From assembly GCA_019314105.1 (NCBI GenBank), contig JAFCZY010000002.1:1-19453 (forward strand): a stretch of DNA of 19,453 bases, in the 5' to 3' direction. Within the stretch, counting starts at the first letter, position 1. Every line of letters starts with the position of its first letter. Below the pieces are notes generated by a model that worked only from the letters and a program-made list of their open reading frames with translations, made no database searches and was not told where the DNA came from. Positions 1 through 8,225 of the stretch are shown piece by piece. Both the position numbers and the translations under genes were made by a program. The DNA comes from Deltaproteobacteria bacterium. Its GTDB lineage: Bacteria; Desulfobacterota; Desulfobacteria; Desulfobacterales; Desulfobacteraceae.

Positions 1-1
1 C

Positions 2-304
2 AATCTGTTTCACCTTCAATCCGGAGAAACGCTTAAAAATCTTTCAGATGAATTCTTACAGCTGATCATAACACACTCAATTATGGCTCATGGGGCCATG
101 GTTGATGTCATAAAAGAAGGGATTGATCAAGGTGTTTTTATTGATGAAAATCCCGTGGCGCTTGCAGATATTTTATGGTCATCCTATGCCGGTGTTGTCC
201 TATGGGTTGATTCCAAAAGACTTTTAAACAGTCAAAAAGATTTTGTCAAATCTACGTTAAAAATGGCATTTAAAATAATCATTAAGGGGTTGAAGAAAGA
301 ATAA
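2..304 (+). CDS. TetR/AcrR-type transcriptional regulator, C-terminal part (5' end outside window)
   Basis: An open frame enters from the left edge and ends at TAA 302-304, giving about 100 residues of a C-terminal ligand/dimerisation domain. The visible protein is largely helical. It contains a stretch reading ADILWSSYAGVVLW followed by DSKRLLNS and a basic tail, which resembles the C-terminal domain of TetR/AcrR repressors. The helix-turn-helix that would prove the family lies outside the window, so the family call rests on this domain alone. The internal ATG at 83 is not a believable start because the same frame is open and protein-like from position 2. The gene lies upstream of acnA in the same orientation, 187 bp away, and there is no sign that it belongs to the aconitase unit. 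Confidence 0.65.
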   Translation, partial: NLFHLQSGETLKNLSDEFLQLIITHSIMAHGAMVDVIKEGIDQGVFIDENPVALADILWSSYAGVVLWVDSKRLLNSQKDFVKSTLKMAFKIIIKGLKKE

Positions 305-408
305 ATTTATTTGTATCGTCTGGAATTTGTCTGGGAATGTCACTTACTTCTGCCGGAGAAAGTTTCATATATACAAGTCAATTGTGTGAAGTAAATTTTG
401 ATTCTGGC

Positions 409-437
409 TTGATCTATCTTAAGTTTAAGAATATCCT
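409..437 (+). promoter_or_regulatory. Candidate sigma70-type promoter of acnA
   Basis: TTGATC at 409-414 and TATCCT at 432-437 are separated by 17 bp, with four of six matches to each consensus hexamer. They lie about 55 bp before the acnA start. This is prediction from sequence only. The rest of the 305-491 gap shows nothing else I can name. Confidence 0.35.
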
Positions 438-491
438 ATCGATTCAAAATTTTTAATAATTTAAAACAAAAGAATCCATAGGAGCAGACGG

Positions 492-3143
492 ATGACAGAT
501 CATAGTTTGAAACAAGACTTTATCCTGGGTAGCCAGAAGTATATTGTTCATAATATCAAATTACTTGAAAAGAAGGGCATTGCAAAGATTGACAACCTGC
601 CGTTTTCTGCCAGGGTATTGATAGAGAATCTTGCACGAAATATGGATTCAAAAACAATCCAGTGGTCAGACATCATCACTGCGGCTAACTTTTATGAATC
701 CGACACACAGGAATCCGAACTGATTGCTTTTTATCCGGCAAGAGTCCTTATGCAGGATTTCACGGGAGTGCCGGCAGTTGTTGATTTGGCTGCCATGAGA
801 GACGCGGCCAATGAAGCAGGCATTGATCCAAAAAGAATCAATCCTCTGGTCCCTGTAGACCTGGTTATTGATCACTCCATCCAGGTGGATCATTTTAAAG
901 AAAAGAATGCCTTTTTTTTAAATGCCCGAAAAGAATACGAACGGAACAAGGAACGATATCAGTTCTTAAAATGGGCACAGAAAAGTTTTGATAATTTCAG
1001 AGTTATTCCACCTGAATCCGGGATCTGCCACCAGATTAACCTTGAATACCTTGCAACGGTGGTTGCAACTAAACAGACCAGAGACGGCCTTATGGCTTTT
1101 CCAGACACATTGGTGGGAACCGATTCCCACACCACCATGATCAATGCACTGGGGGTTCTTGGCTGGGGAGTCGGCGGCATTGAAGCGGAAGCGGTCATGC
1201 TGGGACAACCCTATTATATGAATCTTCCCCGGATAATCGGTGTCAATTTTATCGGCAAACCACAAAAACAGATCACATCAACAGATATTGCCCTCTATGT
1301 GACCCAGATCCTTCGGCAGGAAAATGTAGTTGAAAAAATTGTTGAATATACGGGACCCGGGTTAAAGTATCTTACCTTGACCGACAGAGCGACCATTGCC
1401 AACATGTCCCCGGAGTACGGTGCCACGGCTGGTTTTTTCCCGGTTGACAATCATACCCTTGATTACCTTATACAGACAAACCGGTCGGAAACTGCTGGAC
1501 GTGTTGAAGCATATTGCAAGACCTGCGGCTTCTTTAATACCCATGACAATGAGATTAAATTTTCAAAAAAAATAAATATAGATCTTTCTTTGATTGAAAT
1601 ATCGGTTGCAGGTCCTTCAAGGCCCCAGGACAGAATTTCTCTTTTGAGTGTAAAAGAAAAGACAAGTAAAATATTTGACCTTGGGAACAGGAAAAAGATT
1701 CAAATCAATCCTGAGAACAAATCCCGGGCGCTCACCAATGGCAGTGTGGTGATTGCCGCCATTACATCCTGTACCAATACATCCAATCCCTATACCATGA
1801 TCGGTGCCGGACTTGCTGCCAAAAAGGCTGTGGAAAAAGGATTGTCCATTCCCTGGTATGTAAAAACGTCCCTGTCTCCCGGTTCCAGAGTGGTTCTTGA
1901 TTATTTGACAGGTTCCGGGTTAATGGATTATTTTCAGAAACTTGGCTTTAACAATACCGGGTTTGGATGCATGACCTGTATCGGTAACAGCGGTCCCCTT
2001 GATCCGTTCATTGAAGAATCCATTAAAACCCATGATCTGGATGTCATGTCCGTTCTTTCAGGCAACAGGAATTTTGAAGCAAGAATACATCAGGATGTTA
2101 CGGGCAATTTTTTAATGTCGCCCATCCTTGTGGTCATCTATGCCATTGCCGGAAAAATTGATATCGACTTTAAGTCAGAACCTCTTGGGTTTTCTAAAGA
2201 TAAAACGCCTGTATTTATGGATGACATATGGCCTGCTACTGATGAAATAAATCATTTTGTCGAAACCTATGTCCAAAAAAAATTCTTCAAGGACCAGTAT
2301 GCCACTATTTTTAAAGGCGACAAACTCTGGCAGGAAGTTAAGGCGGATGGAAGCACCACATTTAAATTCAGTGAGGATTCCACCTATATTCGGAAACCAC
2401 CCTTTTTCAAAGACTTTTCACTGGATTTGCCGAACCTTGAGGATATCAAGAATGCCAGAGCCCTTCTTGTCCTAGGTGATTCAGTCACGACAGACCATAT
2501 TTCTCCGGCAGGTGCCATCCCTGTGGAGTATCCTGCAGGCAGGTATTTGATTGAAAATGGTGTAAAACCCTGGGAGTTTAATTCATATGGTTCTCGCCGG
2601 GGAAACGATGAAGTGATGATGAGAGGGACGTTTGCCAATATCAGGATAAAAAATAAACTGGTTTCCGATACAGGCGGCTTAACCTTTAAATTTCCTGAAA
2701 AAAATCAGGAATTTATATTTGATGCGTCCCAAAAATATCTGAATGAAAATACAGATCTGGTTGTTTTCGGTGGTAAAGAATATGGAACCGGATCTTCAAG
2801 AGACTGGGCGGCAAAAGGCACCCGCCTTCTGGGAATAAAGGCTGTTATTGCTGTATCCTTTGAAAGAATACATCGATCCAATCTCGTGGGGATGGGGGTA
2901 TTACCTTTGGTTTTTAAGGCCGGAGAGTCTTTTGAAACACTGGATCTCAAAGGAGATGAAAATTTTGAAATCCAGTGTTTAAATCAGATTAAACCCAATG
3001 GCCTGTTAAAAGTCAATGCCGTAAAAAACGGTAAAGAAAAAAGGTTTCACGTCATTGTCAGGCTCAATACCGATATTGAAATCGATTATATTAAAAACGG
3101 TGGCATCCTTCACTATGTGCTGCGTCAAATGATTAAAGCATAG
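492..3143 (+). CDS. acnA: Aconitate hydratase, AcnA/IRP type
   Basis: The enzyme isomerises citrate to isocitrate through cis-aconitate in the cytoplasm, using a [4Fe-4S] cluster. At 883 residues it has the usual AcnA length. Cluster ligands are visible: Cys427 in ITSCTNTSNP, and Cys493 and Cys496 in GCMTCIGNSGPL. The swivel domain near the C-terminus carries LGDSVTTDHISPAG (about residue 658) and GGKEYGTGSSRDWAAKG (about residue 761), followed by RIHRSNLVGMGVLPL. The DSHTTM active-site segment lies near residue 215. The start is supported by AGGAG about 8 bases upstream. The gene is alone on its strand and converges on pepA. In a complete-oxidising sulfate reducer it would serve the TCA cycle or glutamate synthesis; that role is inference. 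Confidence 0.96.
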   Translation: MTDHSLKQDFILGSQKYIVHNIKLLEKKGIAKIDNLPFSARVLIENLARNMDSKTIQWSDIITAANFYESDTQESELIAFYPARVLMQDFTGVPAVVDLAAMRDAANEAGIDPKRINPLVPVDLVIDHSIQVDHFKEKNAFFLNARKEYERNKERYQFLKWAQKSFDNFRVIPPESGICHQINLEYLATVVATKQTRDGLMAFPDTLVGTDSHTTMINALGVLGWGVGGIEAEAVMLGQPYYMNLPRIIGVNFIGKPQKQITSTDIALYVTQILRQENVVEKIVEYTGPGLKYLTLTDRATIANMSPEYGATAGFFPVDNHTLDYLIQTNRSETAGRVEAYCKTCGFFNTHDNEIKFSKKINIDLSLIEISVAGPSRPQDRISLLSVKEKTSKIFDLGNRKKIQINPENKSRALTNGSVVIAAITSCTNTSNPYTMIGAGLAAKKAVEKGLSIPWYVKTSLSPGSRVVLDYLTGSGLMDYFQKLGFNNTGFGCMTCIGNSGPLDPFIEESIKTHDLDVMSVLSGNRNFEARIHQDVTGNFLMSPILVVIYAIAGKIDIDFKSEPLGFSKDKTPVFMDDIWPATDEINHFVETYVQKKFFKDQYATIFKGDKLWQEVKADGSTTFKFSEDSTYIRKPPFFKDFSLDLPNLEDIKNARALLVLGDSVTTDHISPAGAIPVEYPAGRYLIENGVKPWEFNSYGSRRGNDEVMMRGTFANIRIKNKLVSDTGGLTFKFPEKNQEFIFDASQKYLNENTDLVVFGGKEYGTGSSRDWAAKGTRLLGIKAVIAVSFERIHRSNLVGMGVLPLVFKAGESFETLDLKGDENFEIQCLNQIKPNGLLKVNAVKNGKEKRFHVIVRLNTDIEIDYIKNGGILHYVLRQMIKA

Positions 3144-3158
3144 ATAGTTTTTTCTGAA

Positions 3159-3186
3159 GGCCTGTTGCCCCTTCCTGCGACAGGCC
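3159..3186. terminator. Hairpin between convergent acnA and pepA
   Basis: GGCCTGTTGC (3159-3168) pairs with GCGACAGGCC (3177-3186), 10 bp with one G-U pair, around an 8-base loop. It fills the 58-bp gap between two converging genes, so it could end transcription from both sides. No strong U-tract follows on either strand, so intrinsic termination is uncertain. Confidence 0.5.
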
Positions 3187-3201
3187 CCGGGAACTGCTTT
3201 A

Positions 3202-4737
3202 TTATTTCAGTGCCCCTTTTTTCCAATAGCGGATCAAATTTAAAAAGGTCCTGACCCCGATGCCCGAAGGTCCTTTGGGGATATAGGATTTTTCTGTAAA
3301 ATCCCATGCTGTCCCGGCAATATCCAGGTGAGCCCAAGGCGTTTTGTCTACAAAGTTTGACAGGTAGGCTGAAGCCGTAATGGCACCGCCCCATCTATCC
3401 CCTACATTTTTAATATCCGCCACCTTTGATTCGATCTGTTTTTTATATGCTTTGGTCAGGGGCAGCCGCCATATGGGTTCTCCAGCGTCTTCCCCGGCGC
3501 AAACAAGCCGATCTGACAGCTTATCATTATTGCTCATCAACCCTGAATAGTGATGGCCCAGGCCAACGACTACGGCGCCGGTCAGGGTGGCAATATCCAC
3601 CACGCAATCGGGTTTAAAGGTTTTGATGCCATACGCCAGGGCATCGGCCAGAATCAACCGGCCTTCGGCATCCGTGTTCACGATTTCCGAAGTGACGCCA
3701 TTGAAATGGCGGATGATATCTCCTGGTCGGACCGCAGCACTGCCGGACATATTATCTGTGGCAGGAATGATAGCGACAACACCGACAGATGATTTTTCTT
3801 CTCCTACCGCCTGCATGGTTGCCAATACAGCTGCACCGCCGCACATGTCATATTTCATTTCTTCCATGCCGGATGAAGGCTTTATACTGATTCCGCCGGA
3901 ATCAAAGGTAAGGCCTTTCCCTACAAGAAGAATGGTATCAGATTTTTTTTCAGGTTTATATTCAAGAATTACCATCCTGGGAGGGACCGCTGAACCCTGG
4001 TTAACCGCTAGAATACCGCCCATTCCCAGTTTTTTCATATCCTTTTTTTCAAGACAGGTGTATGTCAATCCATGAGTTTGGGCCAGGGCTTTGGCATAGT
4101 CAGCAAATTCTTTGGAGGTCCATCCGTTACCGGGTTCGTTGGCCATATCCCTTGCCTCACATGCTGCCCGGGCAGCGGCAACCCCCTTTTTTGCTCCTTT
4201 TCGAATGGAATTAACCGCTGTTGTACAGGCGAATCGAACCCTCTTAAGTCCGGTATAATCATTTTTCTTTTTGGTGGTTTTTTTGTATTTTAAAAACTGG
4301 TAATCTCCCAGTAAAATGCCTTCTGCAAAACATTCTGCTGTTTTTTCCGGATCAAGGCTTTGAATGACAGGCAGGCAGAGCGTTATTGTTTTTGCCTTTA
4401 TTTTTTCACACACCTTTGCCATGTTCCCCCCGATTTTTCTAAGGATGTCACACACCTCTGAAAGATCTTTTTCTTTTTTTATTTTGCCCATCCCCATCAC
4501 CAGAACCCGCTGAGCTCTGATAGCTTTTTCCGTATTCACGGAAGTGGGGTAAAACATGAGTTGTTCTTCTGTCTTACCGGAAAAATCTTCCAGATCAAAT
4601 GCCTTTTTCACTGGCCGCTCTATAAAATGATCGCATAGCGGGGCCTTGTCCTTTTCTTCAGCCACACAATATATAAGCAGGTCTGCGTCAATGGTTTCTA
4701 CCAGTCTTTCAGTTACAGTTAATTGAGTTGTTTTCAT
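3202..4737 (-). CDS. pepA: Leucyl aminopeptidase (M17 family, PepA)
   Basis: This is a cytosolic dinuclear metal aminopeptidase that removes N-terminal residues from peptides. Its 511 residues match the family. The first ~170 residues are the variable N-terminal domain. The catalytic C-terminal domain shows VGKGLTFDSGG (Lys274, Asp279), Lys286 in ISIKPS, Asp297 in MKYDMCGGAAV, and the signature NTDAEGRL (Asp356, Glu358, Arg360). These match the metal ligands and catalytic Lys/Arg of the family, so the enzyme should be active. The start is supported by AAGGGG shortly before the ATG. It is divergent from the malic enzyme gene across a 130-bp AT-rich gap and convergent with acnA. Some M17 proteins also bind DNA; nothing here tests that. 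Confidence 0.95.
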   Translation of the reverse strand: MKTTQLTVTERLVETIDADLLIYCVAEEKDKAPLCDHFIERPVKKAFDLEDFSGKTEEQLMFYPTSVNTEKAIRAQRVLVMGMGKIKKEKDLSEVCDILRKIGGNMAKVCEKIKAKTITLCLPVIQSLDPEKTAECFAEGILLGDYQFLKYKKTTKKKNDYTGLKRVRFACTTAVNSIRKGAKKGVAAARAACEARDMANEPGNGWTSKEFADYAKALAQTHGLTYTCLEKKDMKKLGMGGILAVNQGSAVPPRMVILEYKPEKKSDTILLVGKGLTFDSGGISIKPSSGMEEMKYDMCGGAAVLATMQAVGEEKSSVGVVAIIPATDNMSGSAAVRPGDIIRHFNGVTSEIVNTDAEGRLILADALAYGIKTFKPDCVVDIATLTGAVVVGLGHHYSGLMSNNDKLSDRLVCAGEDAGEPIWRLPLTKAYKKQIESKVADIKNVGDRWGGAITASAYLSNFVDKTPWAHLDIAGTAWDFTEKSYIPKGPSGIGVRTFLNLIRYWKKGALK

Positions 4738-4774
4738 GGGTACCCCTTTTAAAAATTTTAATTATTTATTCTTT

Positions 4775-4803
4775 TTAACTTTATTGTAAATTTATGATAT
4801 ATT
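4775..4803 (+). promoter_or_regulatory. Candidate promoter of the malic enzyme gene
   Basis: TTAACT (4775-4780) and TATATT (4798-4803) are spaced by 17 bp in the very AT-rich gap shared with pepA. This would give a leader of about 55 bases. AT-richness makes chance matches likely, so confidence is low. A perfect TATAAT at 4843-4848 has no good -35 and is too close to the ribosome binding site. Confidence 0.3.
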
Positions 4804-4867
4804 ATGTTCCGCTGTTTTTTTATAGCTATATTTTAATAAAATTATAATTTAAGGAAATTTTTTACTT

Positions 4868-6601
4868 ATGGAAATTAATCATTACGAGTTTAAGTATGGC
4901 GAGTTTGGAGAAGCCCTGGGAGTACAAATTAGCTTGAGGGGCTTTGATGTCCTTCGTTTCAATAACATCAGCAAAGGCACTGCTTTTACAATAGATGAAA
5001 GATATAAACTTAAACTTAACGGATTTCTGCCGCCAAGGGTAAAAACCCTTGAAGAGCAGGTTAAATCAAGTCTTGATATCATTGAAAAAAAAGAGAGTGA
5101 TATTGAAAAGTTCATTTATATCAGAAGTCTTTATGACAGAAATGTAGTTCTTGCCCATGCGGTCATTGCCAGCGATGCTACAAAATTTTTGCCCATTATC
5201 TATACTCCAACAGTCGGTCTTGCCTGCCAGCAGTACTCTTCGATGTTTCGGAGACCCAATGGTATTCATTTCTATCCGGATAATATTGATGATGCAGATC
5301 ATATCTTGCGTAATTATACGGATCAGGATATCAGGATAGCCGTTGTAACAGATAATCAGGGAATTCTTGGAATTGGCGACCAGGGTGCTGGCGGCCTCCC
5401 GATTTGCCTTGGAAAATTGATGCTCTACACTCAGGGTGCAGGCATCGCTCCCTGGCACTGCCTTCCCATATCCCTTGATGTGGGAACGGATAATGAAGAT
5501 CTGTTAAATGATCCAAACTATCTGGGCTGGCGGCACAAACGCCTGACTGGAGAAGAATATTATACATTTATCGAAAAATTTGTAGTGGCATTTAAAAAAC
5601 AGTTTCCCCATGCTTTATGTCAATGGGAGGATTTTTCAAAACAAATAGCTTTCACTGTTCGAGATAAATATTATAAGGAACTGATTTCTTTTAATGATGA
5701 TATTCAAGGAACCGGATCTGTTGCCGTTGCTGGAATTCTCGCCGCTATGAAAGTAAAAAAAGAAAAAATGACGGATCAGGTTTATCTGGTTAATGGTGCC
5801 GGTGCCGGTGGCTCTGGTATTGCCGCCCAGATCCAGACAGAACTTGTGGAACAGGGCATGGATGGAAAAGATGCCATAGCCAGGATTTTTACAATGGATT
5901 CAAGAGGGATTGTCACCTCTGACAGAGAGATTGAACCCTATAAGGTGAAATTTGCAAAAAATCCTGAAACACTCACATGGTTAAAATCACCTGAAGACAA
6001 TACACTGCTGAATGCGGTTAAAAATGAAAAAGTGACGGTATTGATCGGTACCTCGGGTCAACCCGGATTATTTACAAAAGAAATCGTTGCGGCAGCATGT
6101 CAGAATACGGACAGACCGGTTATTTTGCCATTAAGCAACCCAACCACAAAAGCAGAAGCGATTCCCAAAGATATCTATGAATGGACAAACGGAAAAGCCC
6201 TCGTGGCCACAGGCTCTCCTTTTGATCCTGTCCATCACAACGGCAAGGAGTATAGAATCGGCCAGATGAATAATTCATTTGTCTTCCCGGGTATAGGATT
6301 AGGGGTTGTCGCATCCGGTGCTACTGAAGTTCTGCCGGTTTTCTTTTCTGCTGCAGCCCATGCAGTTGCCGAGTTTGTCAGCGACGAAGATATTAAAAAC
6401 GGTATCCTGTTTCCGCCTCTGGATCAGTTCAGGGAAGTCTCTCTTGAAGTTGCCAAAAGAGTCGGCGCAGAAGCCATTAAGGCCAATGTCGCTCAAAAGG
6501 ATTGCGTTTTTTCAGAATTTAAACACAATAATGACCTTGATCGATTGAATACCCTTGTGGACAAAATGTGTTGGAGTCCCAGGTATTTGGATCAAGTTTA
6601 A
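4868..6601 (+). CDS. NAD-dependent malic enzyme (malate dehydrogenase, oxaloacetate-decarboxylating)
   Basis: It converts malate to pyruvate and CO2 with reduction of NAD(P). The 577 residues match the long MaeA/SfcA (eukaryote-like) class rather than the short bacterial MaeB class. Conserved features are KGTAFTIDER (about 36-45), the catalytic Tyr112 in IYTPTVG, TDNQGILGIGDQGAGG (161-176) followed by Lys183, metal ligands Glu254-Asp255 in QWEDF and Asp278 in FNDDIQGTGS, and a Rossmann loop GAGAGGSG at 310-317. PLSNPT (421-426) is also typical. NAD rather than NADP preference is inferred from the class. AAGGA precedes the start by about 11 bases. It stands alone on the plus strand, followed by a strong hairpin. 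With aconitase nearby it suggests C4/TCA metabolism, though the two are separated by pepA on the other strand. Confidence 0.93.
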   Translation: MEINHYEFKYGEFGEALGVQISLRGFDVLRFNNISKGTAFTIDERYKLKLNGFLPPRVKTLEEQVKSSLDIIEKKESDIEKFIYIRSLYDRNVVLAHAVIASDATKFLPIIYTPTVGLACQQYSSMFRRPNGIHFYPDNIDDADHILRNYTDQDIRIAVVTDNQGILGIGDQGAGGLPICLGKLMLYTQGAGIAPWHCLPISLDVGTDNEDLLNDPNYLGWRHKRLTGEEYYTFIEKFVVAFKKQFPHALCQWEDFSKQIAFTVRDKYYKELISFNDDIQGTGSVAVAGILAAMKVKKEKMTDQVYLVNGAGAGGSGIAAQIQTELVEQGMDGKDAIARIFTMDSRGIVTSDREIEPYKVKFAKNPETLTWLKSPEDNTLLNAVKNEKVTVLIGTSGQPGLFTKEIVAAACQNTDRPVILPLSNPTTKAEAIPKDIYEWTNGKALVATGSPFDPVHHNGKEYRIGQMNNSFVFPGIGLGVVASGATEVLPVFFSAAAHAVAEFVSDEDIKNGILFPPLDQFREVSLEVAKRVGAEAIKANVAQKDCVFSEFKHNNDLDRLNTLVDKMCWSPRYLDQV

Positions 6602-6618
6602 TATGTGTTGAATGCCAG

Positions 6619-6650
6619 CAGCCCGTTACCTGTGTTTGGGTAACGGGCTG
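6619..6650. terminator. 12-bp perfect hairpin after the malic enzyme gene
   Basis: CAGCCCGTTACC (6619-6630) pairs perfectly with GGTAACGGGCTG (6639-6650) around an 8-base loop. It lies between the malic enzyme gene and the convergent hybrid kinase gene, so it probably acts as a terminator for both. The following U-tract is poor on both strands. Confidence 0.6.
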
Positions 6651-6689
6651 TTCTCCATAATACTATATAAATTTACTAAAAGAATCGGG

Positions 6690-8201
6690 TTAAATTTTAT
6701 ATTCTGATTTTGGGAAATAGATAGAAAAGCAAGTGCCTTTATTGACTTCACTTTCTACTTCAATGGTCCCATGATGTGCATCAACAATGCTTTTCACTAT
6801 TGAAAGCCCAAGGCCTGTTCCATTAATATATCTTGTTGTTTCATTTTTTACACGGAAAAATCTATCAAAAATATGATTCAAGTCATCTTTTGGAATTCCA
6901 ATCCCGGTATCAGAAACCATAATTTTGGCACAATCACTCTTCTCATCGGCCAATACGGTTATTGTTCCCCCATTAGGGCTGTACCGGATCGCGTTGGAGA
7001 TTAAATTAGACACCACTTCTTCTATATTTGTCCGGTTTCCCATCATCCGAATTTCTTTTTTGGTTTTTTCCACCGTTAAAATAATGGATTTGGAAGCTGC
7101 TTTATCCCGATAGAATTCAACCAGTCCATTGATAAGCTCAATCAAATTCAATTCCTCTCTTTCCTGGTTAATCAATCCTGATTCAATTTTGGAAAGATCC
7201 AGAAGTTCGCTTGAAAGTGTTGTCAAAGATTTGATTCGATCAGAACTTCTTTGCAGTATTTCTTTTTGTTTTTCTGTCAGTTCGCCTGCCAACCCATCTA
7301 GAACGACCTTTAGCTGCATGAGAATAGAATTCAATGGACTTTTGATTTCATGAGCAACCATGGAAACAAAATTAGATTTCAATTGATCAATTTTTTTTAA
7401 GGCTGTGACATCGTTAAAAACTGTAATAGACCCTAAATTTCTGTTAAGACGATCCCGAAAGGGGATACACCTGATGCCAATGGTCATGGTCTCTTCATCT
7501 TTTGAAAGGGTCATGTCGATTTCATCGGTAATTTCTGTAAATATTTCCTCTGATTGATGAATCGCCTGATCTATCATATCCAGCAATTTGGAATCCTTTA
7601 TAAACTCAGATACCTTGTGCCCGATAACAGATGTTTTCCTGCAGCCGATCATTTTTAAGAACGCTGGATTTGCCAATGCAATTTGTTTCTGGTTATCTGT
7701 TGTTAAAACACCATTGCTCAATGTGTTGATCATGACCCGCATTCGGGATTTTTCCGTTGCAATATCCTGAAGGGTTCGTATAAATTCAATTGCTTTGCTG
7801 ATAACAATTCTTAATTCTTGAGGGGAAAAAGGTTTCGCTAAAAAATCAAAAGCGCCTTTTTTCATTGTTTCAATAGAATGTTCAAGGGTTGCATAACCGG
7901 TAATCACGATTACAACCGTATCAGGATGATGGGCTTTGATGTCGGGCAGGACTTCCAATCCGGATATCCCCGGCATCATTAAGTCCAGCAAAATGATATC
8001 AAAATGTTTTTCTTTAATCATTTTTAACCCTTTGATACCATTTTCTGCCGATTCGACATCACATCCTTCTTCAGCCAGCAACCTGCGGCAGACTTTTTGA
8101 ATTCGCACTTCATCATCCACAATCAGAACCCGTGGTTGGAAAAAAGCATCTTTGATGCTCATTTTTAAAAAATCTTTACGATTATCATTCATTGTTATCA
8201 T
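6690..8201 (-). CDS. Response regulator-PAS-sensor histidine kinase (N-terminal receiver hybrid)
   Basis: This is a signal-transduction kinase of 503 residues with no membrane segment, so it is cytoplasmic. A receiver domain spans about 24-140, with Asp29/Asp30, phospho-acceptor Asp73 in LLDLMMPG and Lys123 in AKPF. A PAS domain follows at about 150-268. The HisKA domain has the phospho-acceptor His284 in VAHEIKSPLN. The HATPase domain shows the N-box SNLISNAIRYSPNGG, the G1 box DTGIGIPKDD and the G2 box GTGLGLSIV. An ATG nine bases further in (ending at 8192) sits at a better distance from GAAAG and may be the true start. It is the last gene of the minus-strand cluster, 24 bp behind the PAS kinase. 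The signal is unknown. Confidence 0.92.
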   Translation of the reverse strand: MITMNDNRKDFLKMSIKDAFFQPRVLIVDDEVRIQKVCRRLLAEEGCDVESAENGIKGLKMIKEKHFDIILLDLMMPGISGLEVLPDIKAHHPDTVVIVITGYATLEHSIETMKKGAFDFLAKPFSPQELRIVISKAIEFIRTLQDIATEKSRMRVMINTLSNGVLTTDNQKQIALANPAFLKMIGCRKTSVIGHKVSEFIKDSKLLDMIDQAIHQSEEIFTEITDEIDMTLSKDEETMTIGIRCIPFRDRLNRNLGSITVFNDVTALKKIDQLKSNFVSMVAHEIKSPLNSILMQLKVVLDGLAGELTEKQKEILQRSSDRIKSLTTLSSELLDLSKIESGLINQEREELNLIELINGLVEFYRDKAASKSIILTVEKTKKEIRMMGNRTNIEEVVSNLISNAIRYSPNGGTITVLADEKSDCAKIMVSDTGIGIPKDDLNHIFDRFFRVKNETTRYINGTGLGLSIVKSIVDAHHGTIEVESEVNKGTCFSIYFPKSEYKI

Positions 8202-8225
8202 CTTTCATATGTTACCGTTAATTAG

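Noticed and set aside
300..311. 12-bp palindrome AATAAATTTATT at the TetR-type gene stop
   Set aside because: It is pure A/T in an AT-rich genome and has no GC stem; chance is likely.
3587..4075. 162-residue open frame on the plus strand inside pepA
   Set aside because: It is antisense to the catalytic core of an intact, well-conserved pepA, has no ribosome binding site, and its residues look like a frame shadow.
5066..5458. 130-residue open frame on the minus strand inside the malic enzyme gene
   Set aside because: It is fully covered by the conserved malic enzyme coding region; no start signal or recognisable domain.
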